Assembly: GCF_003122365.1 (NCBI RefSeq) | Contig: NZ_CP029254.1 | Span: 1,178,001-1,242,000, forward strand | Direction of reading: 5' to 3' | From: Streptomyces spongiicola | GTDB taxonomy: Bacteria; Actinomycetota; Actinomycetes; Streptomycetales; Streptomycetaceae | DNA length: 64,000 nt | Shown here: in pieces, positions 24,899 through 32,864 of the stretch | Layout of the letters: each line of letters opens with the position of its first letter | Position numbering within the stretch: position 1 is the stretch's first letter | Made by a program: the position numbers and the translations under genes | The notes under the pieces: model-generated | What the model was told of the DNA's origin: nothing | Seen by the model: the letters and a program-made list of their open reading frames with translations, nothing else | Database searches by the model: none

Positions 24899-25717
24899 GT
24901 GCCGCGCATGCTCGACGTCAGCGAGGACGTACGCGCCGAGATCGGCGACGAAGAGGCCGACCGGCTGCTCGCGGGCGAGAACGCCCCGGGCACCTACGAC
25001 TGCACCTCCTGCCGCACCCCGGGCGACTCCGAGCAGGAGCGGACCAGCACCGTGCTGTTCGTCGGCGAGGAGACCGCCGTCCTGGCCTTCGCCCATGCCA
25101 GCTGCATCCCCTCCCAGGTCGTCCAGGTCGCCGAGGAGCAGCTCAGGGGCGCCGTCCGCTCCATCACCGGCGAGGCCGCCGCCCCGGTGGCCCAGCAGCA
25201 GGCCGCCCACCCGGGGCACGGCGGACCGGCCGCGCCGCGGGAGCAGGCGGTGCTCGGTGTGACCAGCGGCCTGGTCCTGATCGGCGAGGACCTGCACCCC
25301 GCGCTCGTCGTGGAGCCGACCGCACCGATCGCCCGTCCCGGCAGCCTCGGGGAGGGCGGGGACGACTTCCTGCCGCTGCTGATCGAGCAGGGCTTCCTGC
25401 CCGTCTCCACGGTCGACCAGCTGCCCCCCTCGCTGCCCGGCTGGTCGGTGCTGCTCGCCATGGGGCAGCTGCACGCCGTGCTTCAGCCGGGCACCGGCGG
25501 GAGCGGTCAGGTCGCCTGGTGGCAGGCCCACCAGCCGCTCCAGGTCACCGACGGCTGGCGCACCGCGGCCAACAGGTCGCACAAGGTCCTCGTCTTCGCC
25601 GCCCCGGTCGGCTCGATCGGACAGCAGCCGCGCGAGGACCTGCTCCGTGACGCACTCGACAAGGCCGCCGCGAACGGCAGGCTGGTCGCCGCGGCGATGC
25701 CGCTCGCGGGGACCTGA
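24899..25717 (+). CDS. actinobacterial hypothetical protein with possible Cys-rich site
   Basis: I recognise no named domain in this 272-residue soluble protein. The N-terminal part has CTSCRTPGD near residue 34 and HASC near residue 66, which could bind a metal. The second half alternates hydrophobic strands (VLGVTSGLVLIGEDLHPALVVEPTAP) with a helix-rich end (PREDLLRDALDKAAANGRLVAAAMPL). It has no signal peptide or membrane helix. GTG 24899 is supported by GAGGAG at 24887-24892; an in-frame ATG lies three codons later. Codon use is typical for the chromosome, so it is a real gene, probably conserved in Streptomyces, of unknown function. Confidence 0.82.
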   Translation: MPRMLDVSEDVRAEIGDEEADRLLAGENAPGTYDCTSCRTPGDSEQERTSTVLFVGEETAVLAFAHASCIPSQVVQVAEEQLRGAVRSITGEAAAPVAQQQAAHPGHGGPAAPREQAVLGVTSGLVLIGEDLHPALVVEPTAPIARPGSLGEGGDDFLPLLIEQGFLPVSTVDQLPPSLPGWSVLLAMGQLHAVLQPGTGGSGQVAWWQAHQPLQVTDGWRTAANRSHKVLVFAAPVGSIGQQPREDLLRDALDKAAANGRLVAAAMPLAGT

Positions 25718-25850
25718 CCGCCGCGGGCACCCGACCGCCGCGGGCACCCGCTGCCGGTACTCCCACGGTGTGCGCCCCCCGTACCCCCGGCGAACTGCGA
25801 TTTCCGGGACGGGCCCGCATCCGGCGGACATCGGGGTCGTTTGCCCCTAT

Positions 25851-26141
25851 GTGCACACAGACGACCCCGCCCGCCGGCCGTACGAGAGCCGGAACGCCTC
25901 GGCCACCCCGATCTACGACACGCTGTGCTCCGAGTACCGCAGAGCCTTCCGGTCACTGCCCGGTGACCGTTCAGGCGAGGAGGACCTCGTCTTCAAGGGG
26001 TTCGGAACCGGGCTGAACGGCGGTGGCGATCCGGGCGCCGTCGCCGCCGGCCGGTTCAGCCCCTGGCCGGTCGCTGTCCGGCAGCACACCGGAGGGCTTC
26101 ACGCCCGCGCGCTGCCGCCCGCACCCCGCAGGGGGTTGTGA
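25851..26141 (+). CDS. small conserved-looking hypothetical protein
   Basis: A 96-codon frame has the distinctive segment ATPIYDTLCSEYRRAFRSLP followed by GDRSGEEDLVFKGFGTG and ends with ALPPAPRRGL. From memory this pattern (TPIYDxLxxEYRRxFRxLPGDRSGEE) recurs in small Streptomyces proteins of unknown function. The TGA at 26139-26141 stands 8 bases before a strong 17-bp terminator, which supports a real transcript end. The GTG at 25851 is the best start but has only a weak ribosome site. It is convergent with der. Confidence 0.6.
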   Translation: MHTDDPARRPYESRNASATPIYDTLCSEYRRAFRSLPGDRSGEEDLVFKGFGTGLNGGGDPGAVAAGRFSPWPVAVRQHTGGLHARALPPAPRRGL

Positions 26142-26148
26142 GGGCTGG

Positions 26149-26193
26149 CACGTGGAACGGCCGGGGCGCACTGCGTCCCGGCCGTTCCACGTG
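26149..26193. terminator. bidirectional 17-bp terminator
   Basis: A perfect stem (CACGTGGAACGGCCGGG at 26149-26165, complement at 26177-26193) with an 11-base loop lies between the small gene at 25851 and der. It is among the most stable hairpins in the window. Confidence 0.85.
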
Positions 26194-26202
26194 GACGCCG
26201 AC

Positions 26203-26250
26203 CGCCTTCGCACGGCCGGCATTGCACGGACGCCTTCGCACGGCCGGCAT
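26203..26250. repeat. direct repeat of 20 bases downstream of der
   Basis: CGCCTTCGCACGGCCGGCAT occurs at 26203-26222 and again at 26231-26250. Further right (about 26280-26320) the word TGCCGTCCCGTACGGGG is also duplicated. These lie in the untranslated 3' region of der. Confidence 0.7.
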
Positions 26251-26347
26251 CGGAAGCCGCCGCCCCGGGCGCCGCTCCGTCCCGTACGGGGTGCCGTCCC
26301 GTACGGGGGTGCCGTCCCGCAGGAGTCCGCGGGGGCTCCCCTCGCGC

Positions 26348-27796
26348 CTACTTCTTCCTGGAGCGCTTCTCGCGCACCCGCACGGAGATATGGATCGGAG
26401 TGCCCTCGAAGCCGAACTCCTCGCGCAGCCTGCGCTCCACGAAGCGGCGGTAGCCGTGCTCCAGGAAGCCGGAGGCGAAGAGCACGAAACGCGGCGGCTT
26501 CGTGCCGGCCTGGGTGCCGAACAGGATGCGGGGCTGCTTGCCGCCCCGGATCGGGTGGGGGTGGGCGGAGACCAGCTCGCCGAGGAAGGCGTTGAGCCGG
26601 CCGGTCGGCACCCGGGTCTCCCAGCCCGCGAGCGCCGTCTCGATCGCCGGGACCAGCTTCTCCATGTGGCGGCCGGTGCGGGCGGAGACGTTCACCCGGG
26701 GCGCCCAGGACACCTGCTGCATCTCGGTCTCGATCTCGCGCTCCAGGTAGTAGCGGCGCTCCTCGTCGAGGGTGTCCCACTTGTTGTACGCGATGACGAG
26801 CGCCCGGCCGGCCTCGACGGCCATCGTGATGATCCGCTGGTCCTGGACGGAGATGGACTCGCTGGTGTCGATCAGTACGACCGCGACCTCGGCCTTCTCG
26901 ACAGCGGCCGCGGTACGCAGCGAGGCGTAGTAGTCCGCGCCCTCCTGGAGGTGGACACGCTTGCGGATACCGGCGGTGTCCACGAACTTCCAGGTCGTGC
27001 CGCCGAGTTCGATGAGCTCGTCGACCGGGTCGCGGGTGGTGCCGGCCGTCGCGTCGACGACGACCCGCTCCTCGCCGGCGACCTTGTTGAGGAGGGAGGA
27101 CTTGCCGACGTTGGGGCGGCCGATGAGGGCGATGCGGCGCGGTCCGCCGACCAGGCCGCCGAAGGTCTGCGCGGGTGCGTCGGGGAGGGCCTTGAGGACC
27201 TCGTCGAGCAGGTCGCCGGTGCCCCGGCCGTGCAGGGCGGACACCGGGAACGGCTCGCCGAGACCGAGCGACCAGAGCGTGGCGGCATCCGCCTCGCCCG
27301 AGGGGCCGTCGACCTTGTTGGCCGCGAGGACGACCGGCTTCCCCGCGCGGCGCAGCAGCCTGACGACCGCCTCGTCCGTGTCGGTGGCGCCGACGGTGGC
27401 GTCCACGACGAAGACGACGGCGTCCGCGGCCTCGATGGCGAACTCGGCCTGGGCCGCCACGGAGGCGTCGATACCGAGGACGTCCTGCTCCCAGCCGCCG
27501 GTGTCGACGACCTTGAAGCGGCGGCCCGCCCACTCGGCCTCGTAGGTGACGCGGTCGCGGGTGACGCCGGGCCTGTCCTCGACGACGGCCTCACGGCGGC
27601 CGATGATCCGGTTCACCAGGGTCGACTTGCCGACGTTCGGACGGCCGACGACGGCGAGGACGGGCAGCGGGCCGTGGCCGGCCTCCTCGATGGCGCCCTC
27701 GACGTCCTCGAGGTCGAAACCCTCCTCCGCGGCGAGCTCCATGAACTGCGCGTACTCGGTGTCGCCGAGTTCCCCGTGGTCGTGCTGGTCGTTCAT
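26348..27796 (-). CDS. der: ribosome-associated GTPase Der (EngA)
   Basis: The 482-residue protein acts in assembly of the 50S ribosomal subunit. Two tandem G domains are visible: the first with GRPNVGKST near residue 52, DTGG, and NKVD near residue 166; the second with GRPNVGKSS near residue 226, DTAG and NKWD. A C-terminal KH-like domain ends with the basic REKRSRKK. The acidic N-terminal 45 residues are typical of actinobacterial Der. ATG 27796 has GAGGAA upstream. It follows plsC and cmk on the same strand with a 73-base gap, the usual actinobacterial order. Confidence 0.96.
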   Translation of the reverse strand: MNDQHDHGELGDTEYAQFMELAAEEGFDLEDVEGAIEEAGHGPLPVLAVVGRPNVGKSTLVNRIIGRREAVVEDRPGVTRDRVTYEAEWAGRRFKVVDTGGWEQDVLGIDASVAAQAEFAIEAADAVVFVVDATVGATDTDEAVVRLLRRAGKPVVLAANKVDGPSGEADAATLWSLGLGEPFPVSALHGRGTGDLLDEVLKALPDAPAQTFGGLVGGPRRIALIGRPNVGKSSLLNKVAGEERVVVDATAGTTRDPVDELIELGGTTWKFVDTAGIRKRVHLQEGADYYASLRTAAAVEKAEVAVVLIDTSESISVQDQRIITMAVEAGRALVIAYNKWDTLDEERRYYLEREIETEMQQVSWAPRVNVSARTGRHMEKLVPAIETALAGWETRVPTGRLNAFLGELVSAHPHPIRGGKQPRILFGTQAGTKPPRFVLFASGFLEHGYRRFVERRLREEFGFEGTPIHISVRVREKRSRKK

Positions 27797-27869
27797 GAAG
27801 TCCGTTCCTCGTTCATTCGTGGTCGGTGGGCGGGGCCGGTGCGGCCGGAGCCCACTGACGGAGTCTCGC

Positions 27870-28514
27870 TCAGCGCCCGCTGAGGCGCCTGGCGTTTTCC
27901 AGGTGCGCGGTGAGCCGCTCCTGGATGTGGACGGTCGCCTCGTCGAGCGCCCTGCGGGTGCGCCGCCCGCTGCCGTCGCCGGGCGTGAAGGGCTCGCCGA
28001 AGACGATGTCGAAGCGGCTGCGCAGCGGGGGCAGCGCCGGTATCAGCCGTCCGCCGCGACCGCTGCTTCCCAGCACGGCGACCGGGACGATCGGGGCCCC
28101 GGAGCGCACGGCGAAGTACGCGAGCCCGGCGCGGATGGCGCCGAAGTCGCCGCCGCTCCGGGTGCCCTCGGGGAAGATCCCGAGGACCCCTCCGTGCTCC
28201 AGGACGCCGAGGGCGCCGGTCACGGCGGTGCGGTCCGGTCCGGAGCGGTCCACCTTGAGCTGCCCGATCCCGGTGAGGAACGGGTCGAGGGGGCCGGTGA
28301 ACGCCTCCTTCTTGATGAGGAAGTGCACCGGCCTGGGCGCCGTGCCCATGAGCAGGGGGCCGTCGATGTTGTGGGCGTGGTTGACGGCGAGGATCACCGG
28401 CCCGGCGGCCGGTACCCGCCAGGCCCCGAGCACCCTCGGACGCCACAGCGTGTGCATCAGGCCGATGCCGATCGTCCGGCCGACGGCGGCGCCCCGCGCG
28501 GACGGTGCGGTCAC
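27870..28514 (-). CDS. plsC: 1-acyl-sn-glycerol-3-phosphate acyltransferase (PlsC family)
   Basis: The 214-residue membrane-associated acyltransferase makes phosphatidic acid or related lipids. It has the HX4D catalytic motif NHAHNID near residue 45 and the glycerophosphate-binding FPEGTRS near residue 115. Between these are VDRSGPDR and later VPVAVLGSS, both typical for PlsC-like proteins. The GTG start overlaps the cmk stop by 4 bases (GTGA, 28511-28514), so the two are translationally coupled. The cmk-plsC-der order is conserved in actinobacteria. Confidence 0.9.
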   Translation of the reverse strand: MTAPSARGAAVGRTIGIGLMHTLWRPRVLGAWRVPAAGPVILAVNHAHNIDGPLLMGTAPRPVHFLIKKEAFTGPLDPFLTGIGQLKVDRSGPDRTAVTGALGVLEHGGVLGIFPEGTRSGGDFGAIRAGLAYFAVRSGAPIVPVAVLGSSGRGGRLIPALPPLRSRFDIVFGEPFTPGDGSGRRTRRALDEATVHIQERLTAHLENARRLSGR

Positions 28515-29191
28515 CGCGCGGCCCGCTTCTCCTCGACGAGAGCGACGACACACTCGATGACCTGCGGGAGCGTGAGATCGGTGGTGTCGACCTCGACGGC
28601 GTCGCCCGCCTTGGCCAGCGGGGAGGTCTTCCGGCTGGAGTCGGCGGCGTCGCGCCTGATCAGCGCCTCGCGGGTGGACGCGAGATCGGCCGCCTCGCTG
28701 CCCTTCAGCTCGCCGCTGCGACGGGCCGCCCGGGCCTCCGGGGAGGCGGTGAGGAAGATCTTGACATCGGCTCCCGGGAGGACGGTGGTGCCGATGTCCC
28801 GGCCCTCGACGACGATGCCCTTCTCGGCGGCCGCGGCGATGGCCCGCTGCAACCCGGTGATCCGGGCCCGTACCTCCGGGACCGCGCTGACGGCGCTCAC
28901 CCTGGAGGTCACCTCCCGGGTGCGGATCGGTCCGGCGGCGTCCGCGCCGTCGACGCTGATCGCCGGGGCGAGCGGGTCCGTACCCGACTCGATCACGGGC
29001 TTCCCGCAGACGGCGGCGACGGCCCCCGGGTCGTCCACGTCGATGCCGTTGGTCAGCATCCACCAGGTGATCGCCCGGTACTGCGCGCCGGTGTCCAGGT
29101 AGCTGAGACCCAGCTCTGCGGCGACCGCCCTGGAGGTGCTCGACTTGCCCGTGCCGGAGGGCCCGTCGATGGCGACGATCACGGATTCCAC
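28511..29191 (-). CDS. cmk: cytidylate kinase
   Basis: The 226-residue P-loop kinase phosphorylates CMP and dCMP. It has the Walker A GPSGTGKSS at residues 10-18, YLDTGAQYRAIT, the NMP-binding segment with VEGRDIGTTVLPGADVKIFL, and the lid region RRDAADSSRKTSPL. The length matches bacterial Cmk. The gene is the first of the cmk-plsC-der group; the 200-base gap upstream contains GGGAGGCAGCCCC direct repeats (about 29335-29365). Confidence 0.96.
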   Translation of the reverse strand: MESVIVAIDGPSGTGKSSTSRAVAAELGLSYLDTGAQYRAITWWMLTNGIDVDDPGAVAAVCGKPVIESGTDPLAPAISVDGADAAGPIRTREVTSRVSAVSAVPEVRARITGLQRAIAAAAEKGIVVEGRDIGTTVLPGADVKIFLTASPEARAARRSGELKGSEAADLASTREALIRRDAADSSRKTSPLAKAGDAVEVDTTDLTLPQVIECVVALVEEKRAAR

Positions 29192-29392
29192 GGTGTCGGA
29201 GACCTTCCTGAAGCTGGTGTGCGGGCAGGGCGGAGTGCCGAGGTGCCCCGCACAAGGTTACCGAGTGCGGGACGGGCCCCGTGCACCGCTTCCCGGACCG
29301 GGCGGCAGGGCCCCGCCGCCCTCCGGCCGCCTGCCCCGGGAGGCAGCCCCGGGAGGCAGCCCCGGCGGCCGGGTGGCGGCCCGCCGCGCGGG

Positions 29393-30478
29393 TCACTGGC
29401 GCAGTGCCCAGCCCCGCTCCCGGAGCGCCGCCGACAGCACGGGGGCGGCCGCGGGCTCAACCATGAGCTGGACCAGACCCGCCTGCTGCCCGGTCGCGTG
29501 CTCGATGCGCACGTCCTCGACGTTGACGCCCGCGCTGCCCGCGTCGGCGAAGATCCGGGCCAGCTCGCCCGGCCGGTCGCTGATGAGGACCGCGACGGTC
29601 TCGTACACCGCGGGCGCGGCGCCGTGCTTGCCGGGTACGCGCTCACGGCCCGCGTTGCCGCGGCGCAGCACGTCCTCGACCCCGCTGGCTCCGTCGCGGC
29701 GCTCGTCCTCGTCGGAGGACTCGAGCGCGCGCAGGGCGCGGACCGTCTCCTCCAGGTCCGCGGTGACGCCCGCGAGGACGTCGGCGACGGGGCCCGGGTT
29801 CGCCGTCAGGATGTCGATCCACATCCGGGGGTCGGAGGCGGCGATCCGGGTCACGTCGCGAATGCCCTGCCCGCACAGCCGCACGGCCGTCTCGTCCGCG
29901 TCCGCCAGGCGGGCGGCGACCATCGACGAGATCAGCTGGGGCGTGTGCGAGACGAGTGCGACCGCGCGGTCGTGGGCGTCGGCGTCCATCACGACGGGGA
30001 CCGCGCGGCAGAGCGCGACCAGTTCCAGCGCCAGGTTGAGCACCTCGGTGTCGGTCTCCCGGGTCGGTGTGAGCACCCAGGGCCGCCCCTCGAAGAGGTC
30101 GGCGGTGGCCGCCAGCGGACCGGACCGCTCCTTGCCGGACATGGGGTGCGTACCGATGTACGCCGACATGTCGACTCCCAGCGCCTCCAGCTCGCGCCGC
30201 GGACCGCCCTTGACGCTGGCCACGTCGAGGTAGCCGCGGGCGGTCCCGGCGCGCATCGCCTCGGCGAGCGCCGCGGGCACATGGGCGGGCGGCACGGCGA
30301 CGACCGCGAGGTCGACGGGCCCCTCGGGAGGGTCCTCACTGCCCGCGCCGAGCGCGGCCGCGGTCCTGGCCCGGGTGGGGTCGTGGTCCCTGAGGTGGAC
30401 GGTCACGCCGCGGCCGGCGAGTGCCAGGGCCGCGGAGGTGCCGATCAGGCCGGTTCCGACGACGAGGGCGGTTCTCAC
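29393..30478 (-). CDS. tyrA: prephenate dehydrogenase with C-terminal ACT domain
   Basis: The 361-residue enzyme oxidatively decarboxylates prephenate to 4-hydroxyphenylpyruvate in tyrosine synthesis. The NAD-binding loop is VVGTGLIGTSAALALAG at the N-terminus. THPMSGKERSG near residue 113 carries the catalytic His region, and the dimerisation helix region includes LSxTPQLISSMVAARL. Residues after about 290 form an ACT domain (VLISDRPGELARIFADAG), the likely tyrosine feedback site. The GTG start overlaps the aroH stop by 4 bases, so the pair is coupled. Confidence 0.94.
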   Translation of the reverse strand: MRTALVVGTGLIGTSAALALAGRGVTVHLRDHDPTRARTAAALGAGSEDPPEGPVDLAVVAVPPAHVPAALAEAMRAGTARGYLDVASVKGGPRRELEALGVDMSAYIGTHPMSGKERSGPLAATADLFEGRPWVLTPTRETDTEVLNLALELVALCRAVPVVMDADAHDRAVALVSHTPQLISSMVAARLADADETAVRLCGQGIRDVTRIAASDPRMWIDILTANPGPVADVLAGVTADLEETVRALRALESSDEDERRDGASGVEDVLRRGNAGRERVPGKHGAAPAVYETVAVLISDRPGELARIFADAGSAGVNVEDVRIEHATGQQAGLVQLMVEPAAAPVLSAALRERGWALRQ

Positions 30479-30837
30479 TGGGCGATGTCCTTGCGGAGGG
30501 CGGCGGCGGCGCCGAGGTAGACGTGCGCGACGTCGTTCCTGGGCAGGTCGGACTCGATGTGGGCGAGTACCCGCACCACACGGGGCATCGCTCCGGCGAT
30601 GTCGAGTTCCTGGGCGCAGATGAGCGGGACGTCGACGATGCCGAGCCCCCGGGCGGCGGCGGCCGGGAAGTCGCTGTGCAGATCCGGCGTGGCGGTGAAC
30701 CAGATGCTGATGAGGTCGTCCACCGCGAGCCCGTTGCGCTCCAGGATGGCGGTGAGCAGCTCACCGACCCGCTCGTCCATGTGCCCGGCCTCGTCCCGTT
30801 CCAGCTGGACGGCTCCCCGGACGGCTCGTACCGCCAC
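30475..30837 (-). CDS. aroH: chorismate mutase, AroH type
   Basis: The 120-residue monofunctional mutase converts chorismate to prephenate, the substrate of the downstream tyrA. The AroH fold signature AVRAVRGAVQLERDE contains the active-site Arg near position 7. The second half has PLICAQELDIAGAMPRVVRVL and ends HVYLGAAAALRKDIAQ with the conserved Tyr-Leu-x-x-A and Arg. The start is GTG with GAGGAGGAG upstream. The pair forms a compact branch-point operon for tyrosine synthesis. Confidence 0.95.
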   Translation of the reverse strand: MAVRAVRGAVQLERDEAGHMDERVGELLTAILERNGLAVDDLISIWFTATPDLHSDFPAAAARGLGIVDVPLICAQELDIAGAMPRVVRVLAHIESDLPRNDVAHVYLGAAAALRKDIAQ

Positions 30838-31029
30838 CTTGCGCTCCTCCTCGGCGTCGACTCCGCGGCTCCGGCCCCGCGGATGCTCCGATCAGCCTAG
30901 TACCGCGTCGGGCGGGGCCGGCACGGCCCGGCCGGGGGTGCCGCGGACCGGGGCACCGCCGCCCGGTGATCGAATGTCGCCCGCTGCGGCAGCTGCCGCC
31001 ACCGGGGCGGCCACCGGGCGCCGCCCGAC

Positions 31030-31066
31030 TCGACAGGCAAGTGAGCACTTGCCTATTGTGGCGTCG
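31030..31066 (+). promoter_or_regulatory. leaderless promoter with perfect operator in the spacer
   Basis: A -35 like TCGACA (31030-31035), an 18-base spacer and a -10 TATTGT (31054-31059) place the transcription start at or next to the GTG of the ArsR gene at 31066; no ribosome site is present. The spacer is almost filled by a perfect inverted repeat, AGGCAAGTG / CACTTGCCT with a 2-base centre (31035-31054). A dimeric repressor bound there would block polymerase. The natural candidate is the ArsR protein itself. Confidence 0.7.
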
Positions 31067-31368
31067 TGGCCGACGACCTCTTCAAAGCCCTGGCCGACGC
31101 CACCCGCCGCACCATCCTCGACGAACTCGCGGAGAGGTCCGGGCAGACGCTGTTCGAGATCTGTGCGCGACTGAGCACACGGCACGGGCTCGGCATCTCG
31201 CGCCAGGCGGTCTCCCAGCACCTGACCGTGCTGGAGGCCGCCGGTCTGGTGGAGACCAGGCGGGAGGGCCGCTGCAAGTTCCACGACCTCAACACGGCTC
31301 CGTTGCGGCGGATCACCGAGCGATGGCCCACACCCCCCGTACCGAACCCGGAGGACGGCACCCGATGA
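31066..31368 (+). CDS. ArsR-family winged-helix repressor
   Basis: This 100-residue regulator has the ArsR/SmtB-type winged helix. The first helices are FKALADATRRTILDELAERS, the recognition helix is ISRQAVSQHLTVLEAAGLV, and the wing is TRREGRCKFHDL. No cysteine pair for metal binding is evident, so it probably senses something other than a metal or works as a simple repressor. It begins with GTG at the predicted transcription start and its TGA overlaps the ATG of the next gene (ATGA). The operator in its own promoter implies autoregulation of both genes. Confidence 0.9.
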   Translation: MADDLFKALADATRRTILDELAERSGQTLFEICARLSTRHGLGISRQAVSQHLTVLEAAGLVETRREGRCKFHDLNTAPLRRITERWPTPPVPNPEDGTR

Positions 31369-31757
31369 AGATCCGTCTGACCAGCGTCCTCGTCGACGAC
31401 CAGGCCGCGGCGCTGCACTTCTACACCGAGGTCCTCGGCTTCCTGAAGAAGCACGACGTCCCCCTCGGCGAGCAGGACCGGTGGCTGACGGTCGTCTCTC
31501 CCGAAGAGCCCGGCGGCACCGAACTCCTCCTGGAGCCCGCCCGCCACCCCGCCGCCAGGACCTACCGCGACGCACTCGCCGAGGACGGCATCCCGCTCGC
31601 CCAGTTCGCCGTCGACGACGTGGCGGCGGAGTACGAGCGCCTGAGCGCCCTCGGCGTCCGGTTCACCCAGAAGCCCCTGGAGACGGGCCCGGTCACCACC
31701 GCCGTCCTCGACGACACCTGCGGCAACCTCATCCAGATCGCCTCGCGGCCGCGGTAG
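31365..31757 (+). CDS. VOC (glyoxalase/dioxygenase) superfamily protein
   Basis: The 130-residue protein has one VOC fold of two beta-alpha-beta-beta-beta units: MKIRLTSVLVDDQAAALHFY, then the end of the first unit TELLLEPARHPA, and the second unit starting FAVDDVAAEYERL and closing VLDDTCGNLIQIASRP. Pairs of ArsR and VOC genes in this order are common in actinobacteria, where the VOC protein may detoxify or sequester a small molecule. It is coupled to the ArsR gene by a 4-base overlap. The substrate is unknown. Confidence 0.88.
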   Translation: MKIRLTSVLVDDQAAALHFYTEVLGFLKKHDVPLGEQDRWLTVVSPEEPGGTELLLEPARHPAARTYRDALAEDGIPLAQFAVDDVAAEYERLSALGVRFTQKPLETGPVTTAVLDDTCGNLIQIASRPR

Positions 31758-31771
31758 GCGGCCGGCCGCGA
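31743..31771 (+). terminator. hairpin overlapping the VOC stop
   Basis: A 9-bp stem (TCGCGGCCG at 31743-31751, complement 31763-31771) with an 11-base loop includes the TAG stop of the VOC gene. It could also serve the convergent phzF gene. Confidence 0.5.
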
Positions 31772-31816
31772 ACGGCGCCCTCCCGGACCGTCCGCCGCTC
31801 CACCGCGCCGGTTCCC

Positions 31817-32770
31817 TCAGGCCCCCCGACCACCGGTGCCGGTGCCGGTGCCCACGTCCGCATCCACGTCCACGTCCACGTCCAGGTCCACGTCCGCATC
31901 CGCATCCGCATCGGCGATCGCCACCGCCTGCCCGCTCACCCGCACACGCGGTTCGGCGGTGGAGGCTTCCACCCGAAGCACGCTGGGCCGGCCGAGGTCC
32001 TCCCCCTGGCGGATGGTGAAGGCGCCGGACGGCGGGAGGGCCCCGAGGGCGCGCAGATAGCCGCCGAGAGCCGCGGCCGCGGCACCGGTGGCCGGATCCT
32101 CGACGACACCGCCGACCGGAAAGGGGTCGCGGGCGTGGAAGAGCTCTCCGGCCTCACGCCAGACCAGCTGGAGCGTGGTCCAGCCGTGACGGTGCATCAC
32201 CTCGGACAGGGCATCGAAGTCGTAGTCGAGGGCCGCGAGACGCTCGCGGGTGGCCGCGGCGAGGACCAGGTGCTCGTTTCCGCCGAAGGCGACGTGCGGG
32301 GGAAGTGCGGGGTCGAGGTCTTCCGGGGACCAGTGCAGGGCCGTGAGGGAGGCGTGCAGTTCCTGGTCGCTCGCCGGCCGCGAGCGGGTGGGGACGCTGG
32401 TGAGCGTCGCCGTCACGGAGCCGTCCGGCTCCGCCGATGTGTCCAGGGCGATCTCACCCACCGGCGTGTCGAAGGCGAGCGGGCCGGTGCCGATCCGCTC
32501 GGCCAGCGCCACCGCGGTGGCGACGGTCGCGTGGCCGCAGAAGGCGACCTCGGCCAGCGGGCTGAAGTAGCGCAGCCCGAACCGGCGCGCCGCAGGGTCG
32601 GCGGCCGTGACGAACGCCGTCTCCGAGTAACCGACCTCGGCTGCGGTGGCGCGCATGGCGGCATCGTCCAGTGCGGCCGCGTCGAGCACGACGCCGGCCG
32701 GGTTGCCACCGGCGGGGTCGGTGGTGAAGGCGGTGTAGCGAAGGGTCTCGGGGTGTGTCCTCGGGCTCAT
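31817..32770 (-). CDS. PhzF-family isomerase/epimerase-like protein
   Basis: The 317-residue protein belongs to the PhzF/diaminopimelate epimerase-like superfamily. It starts ETLRYTAFTTDPAGGNPAGVVLDA, carries the catalytic Glu in VGYSETAFV near residue 48, and has RYFSPLAEVAFCGHATVATA and later DPATGAAAAALGGYL. Members isomerise or epimerise small acids; the substrate here is unknown, and phenazine synthesis is not implied. The last 30 residues are an Asp/Val/Gly-Thr tail (runs of DAD, DVDVDV, GTGTG) produced by a hexanucleotide repeat in the gene. It is divergent from a LysR gene that may regulate it. Confidence 0.88.
   Translation of the reverse strand: MSPRTHPETLRYTAFTTDPAGGNPAGVVLDAAALDDAAMRATAAEVGYSETAFVTAADPAARRFGLRYFSPLAEVAFCGHATVATAVALAERIGTGPLAFDTPVGEIALDTSAEPDGSVTATLTSVPTRSRPASDQELHASLTALHWSPEDLDPALPPHVAFGGNEHLVLAAATRERLAALDYDFDALSEVMHRHGWTTLQLVWREAGELFHARDPFPVGGVVEDPATGAAAAALGGYLRALGALPPSGAFTIRQGEDLGRPSVLRVEASTAEPRVRVSGQAVAIADADADADVDLDVDVDVDADVGTGTGTGGRGA
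31834..31917. repeat. hexanucleotide microsatellite inside the 3' end of phzF
   Basis: Tandem six-base units of the types CACGTC, GTCCAC and CATCCG, preceded by GGTGCC units, run for about 84 bases within the last codons of the phzF-like gene. In frame they give alternating Asp-Val and Asp-Ala, then Gly-Thr. Because the unit is two codons long, gain or loss of copies keeps the frame. Confidence 0.8.
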
Positions 32771-32818
32771 GCCCTTACCGTCACACCGTGCAGCCATTTC
32801 TACAAACGATGGAAAACG

Positions 32819-32842
32819 ATCGAAGCCATCGATTTGTTCGAT
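32819..32842. promoter_or_regulatory. candidate LysR operator in the divergent phzF/lysR promoter
   Basis: A 24-base dyad has outer arms ATCGAA and TTCGAT (32819-32824, 32837-32842) and a central palindrome ATCGAT (32828-32833). It lies 23 bases before the LysR start and 49 bases before the phzF start, the usual place for a LysR-type activator site acting on both genes. Confidence 0.55.
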
Positions 32843-32864
32843 GGCGACGGCTATCGTCGGCAGC

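Noticed and set aside
27870..29396. A 508-residue frame joining plsC with upstream sequence
   Set aside because: Its upstream half lies in the wrong frame over cmk; plsC starts at the GTG overlapping the cmk stop.
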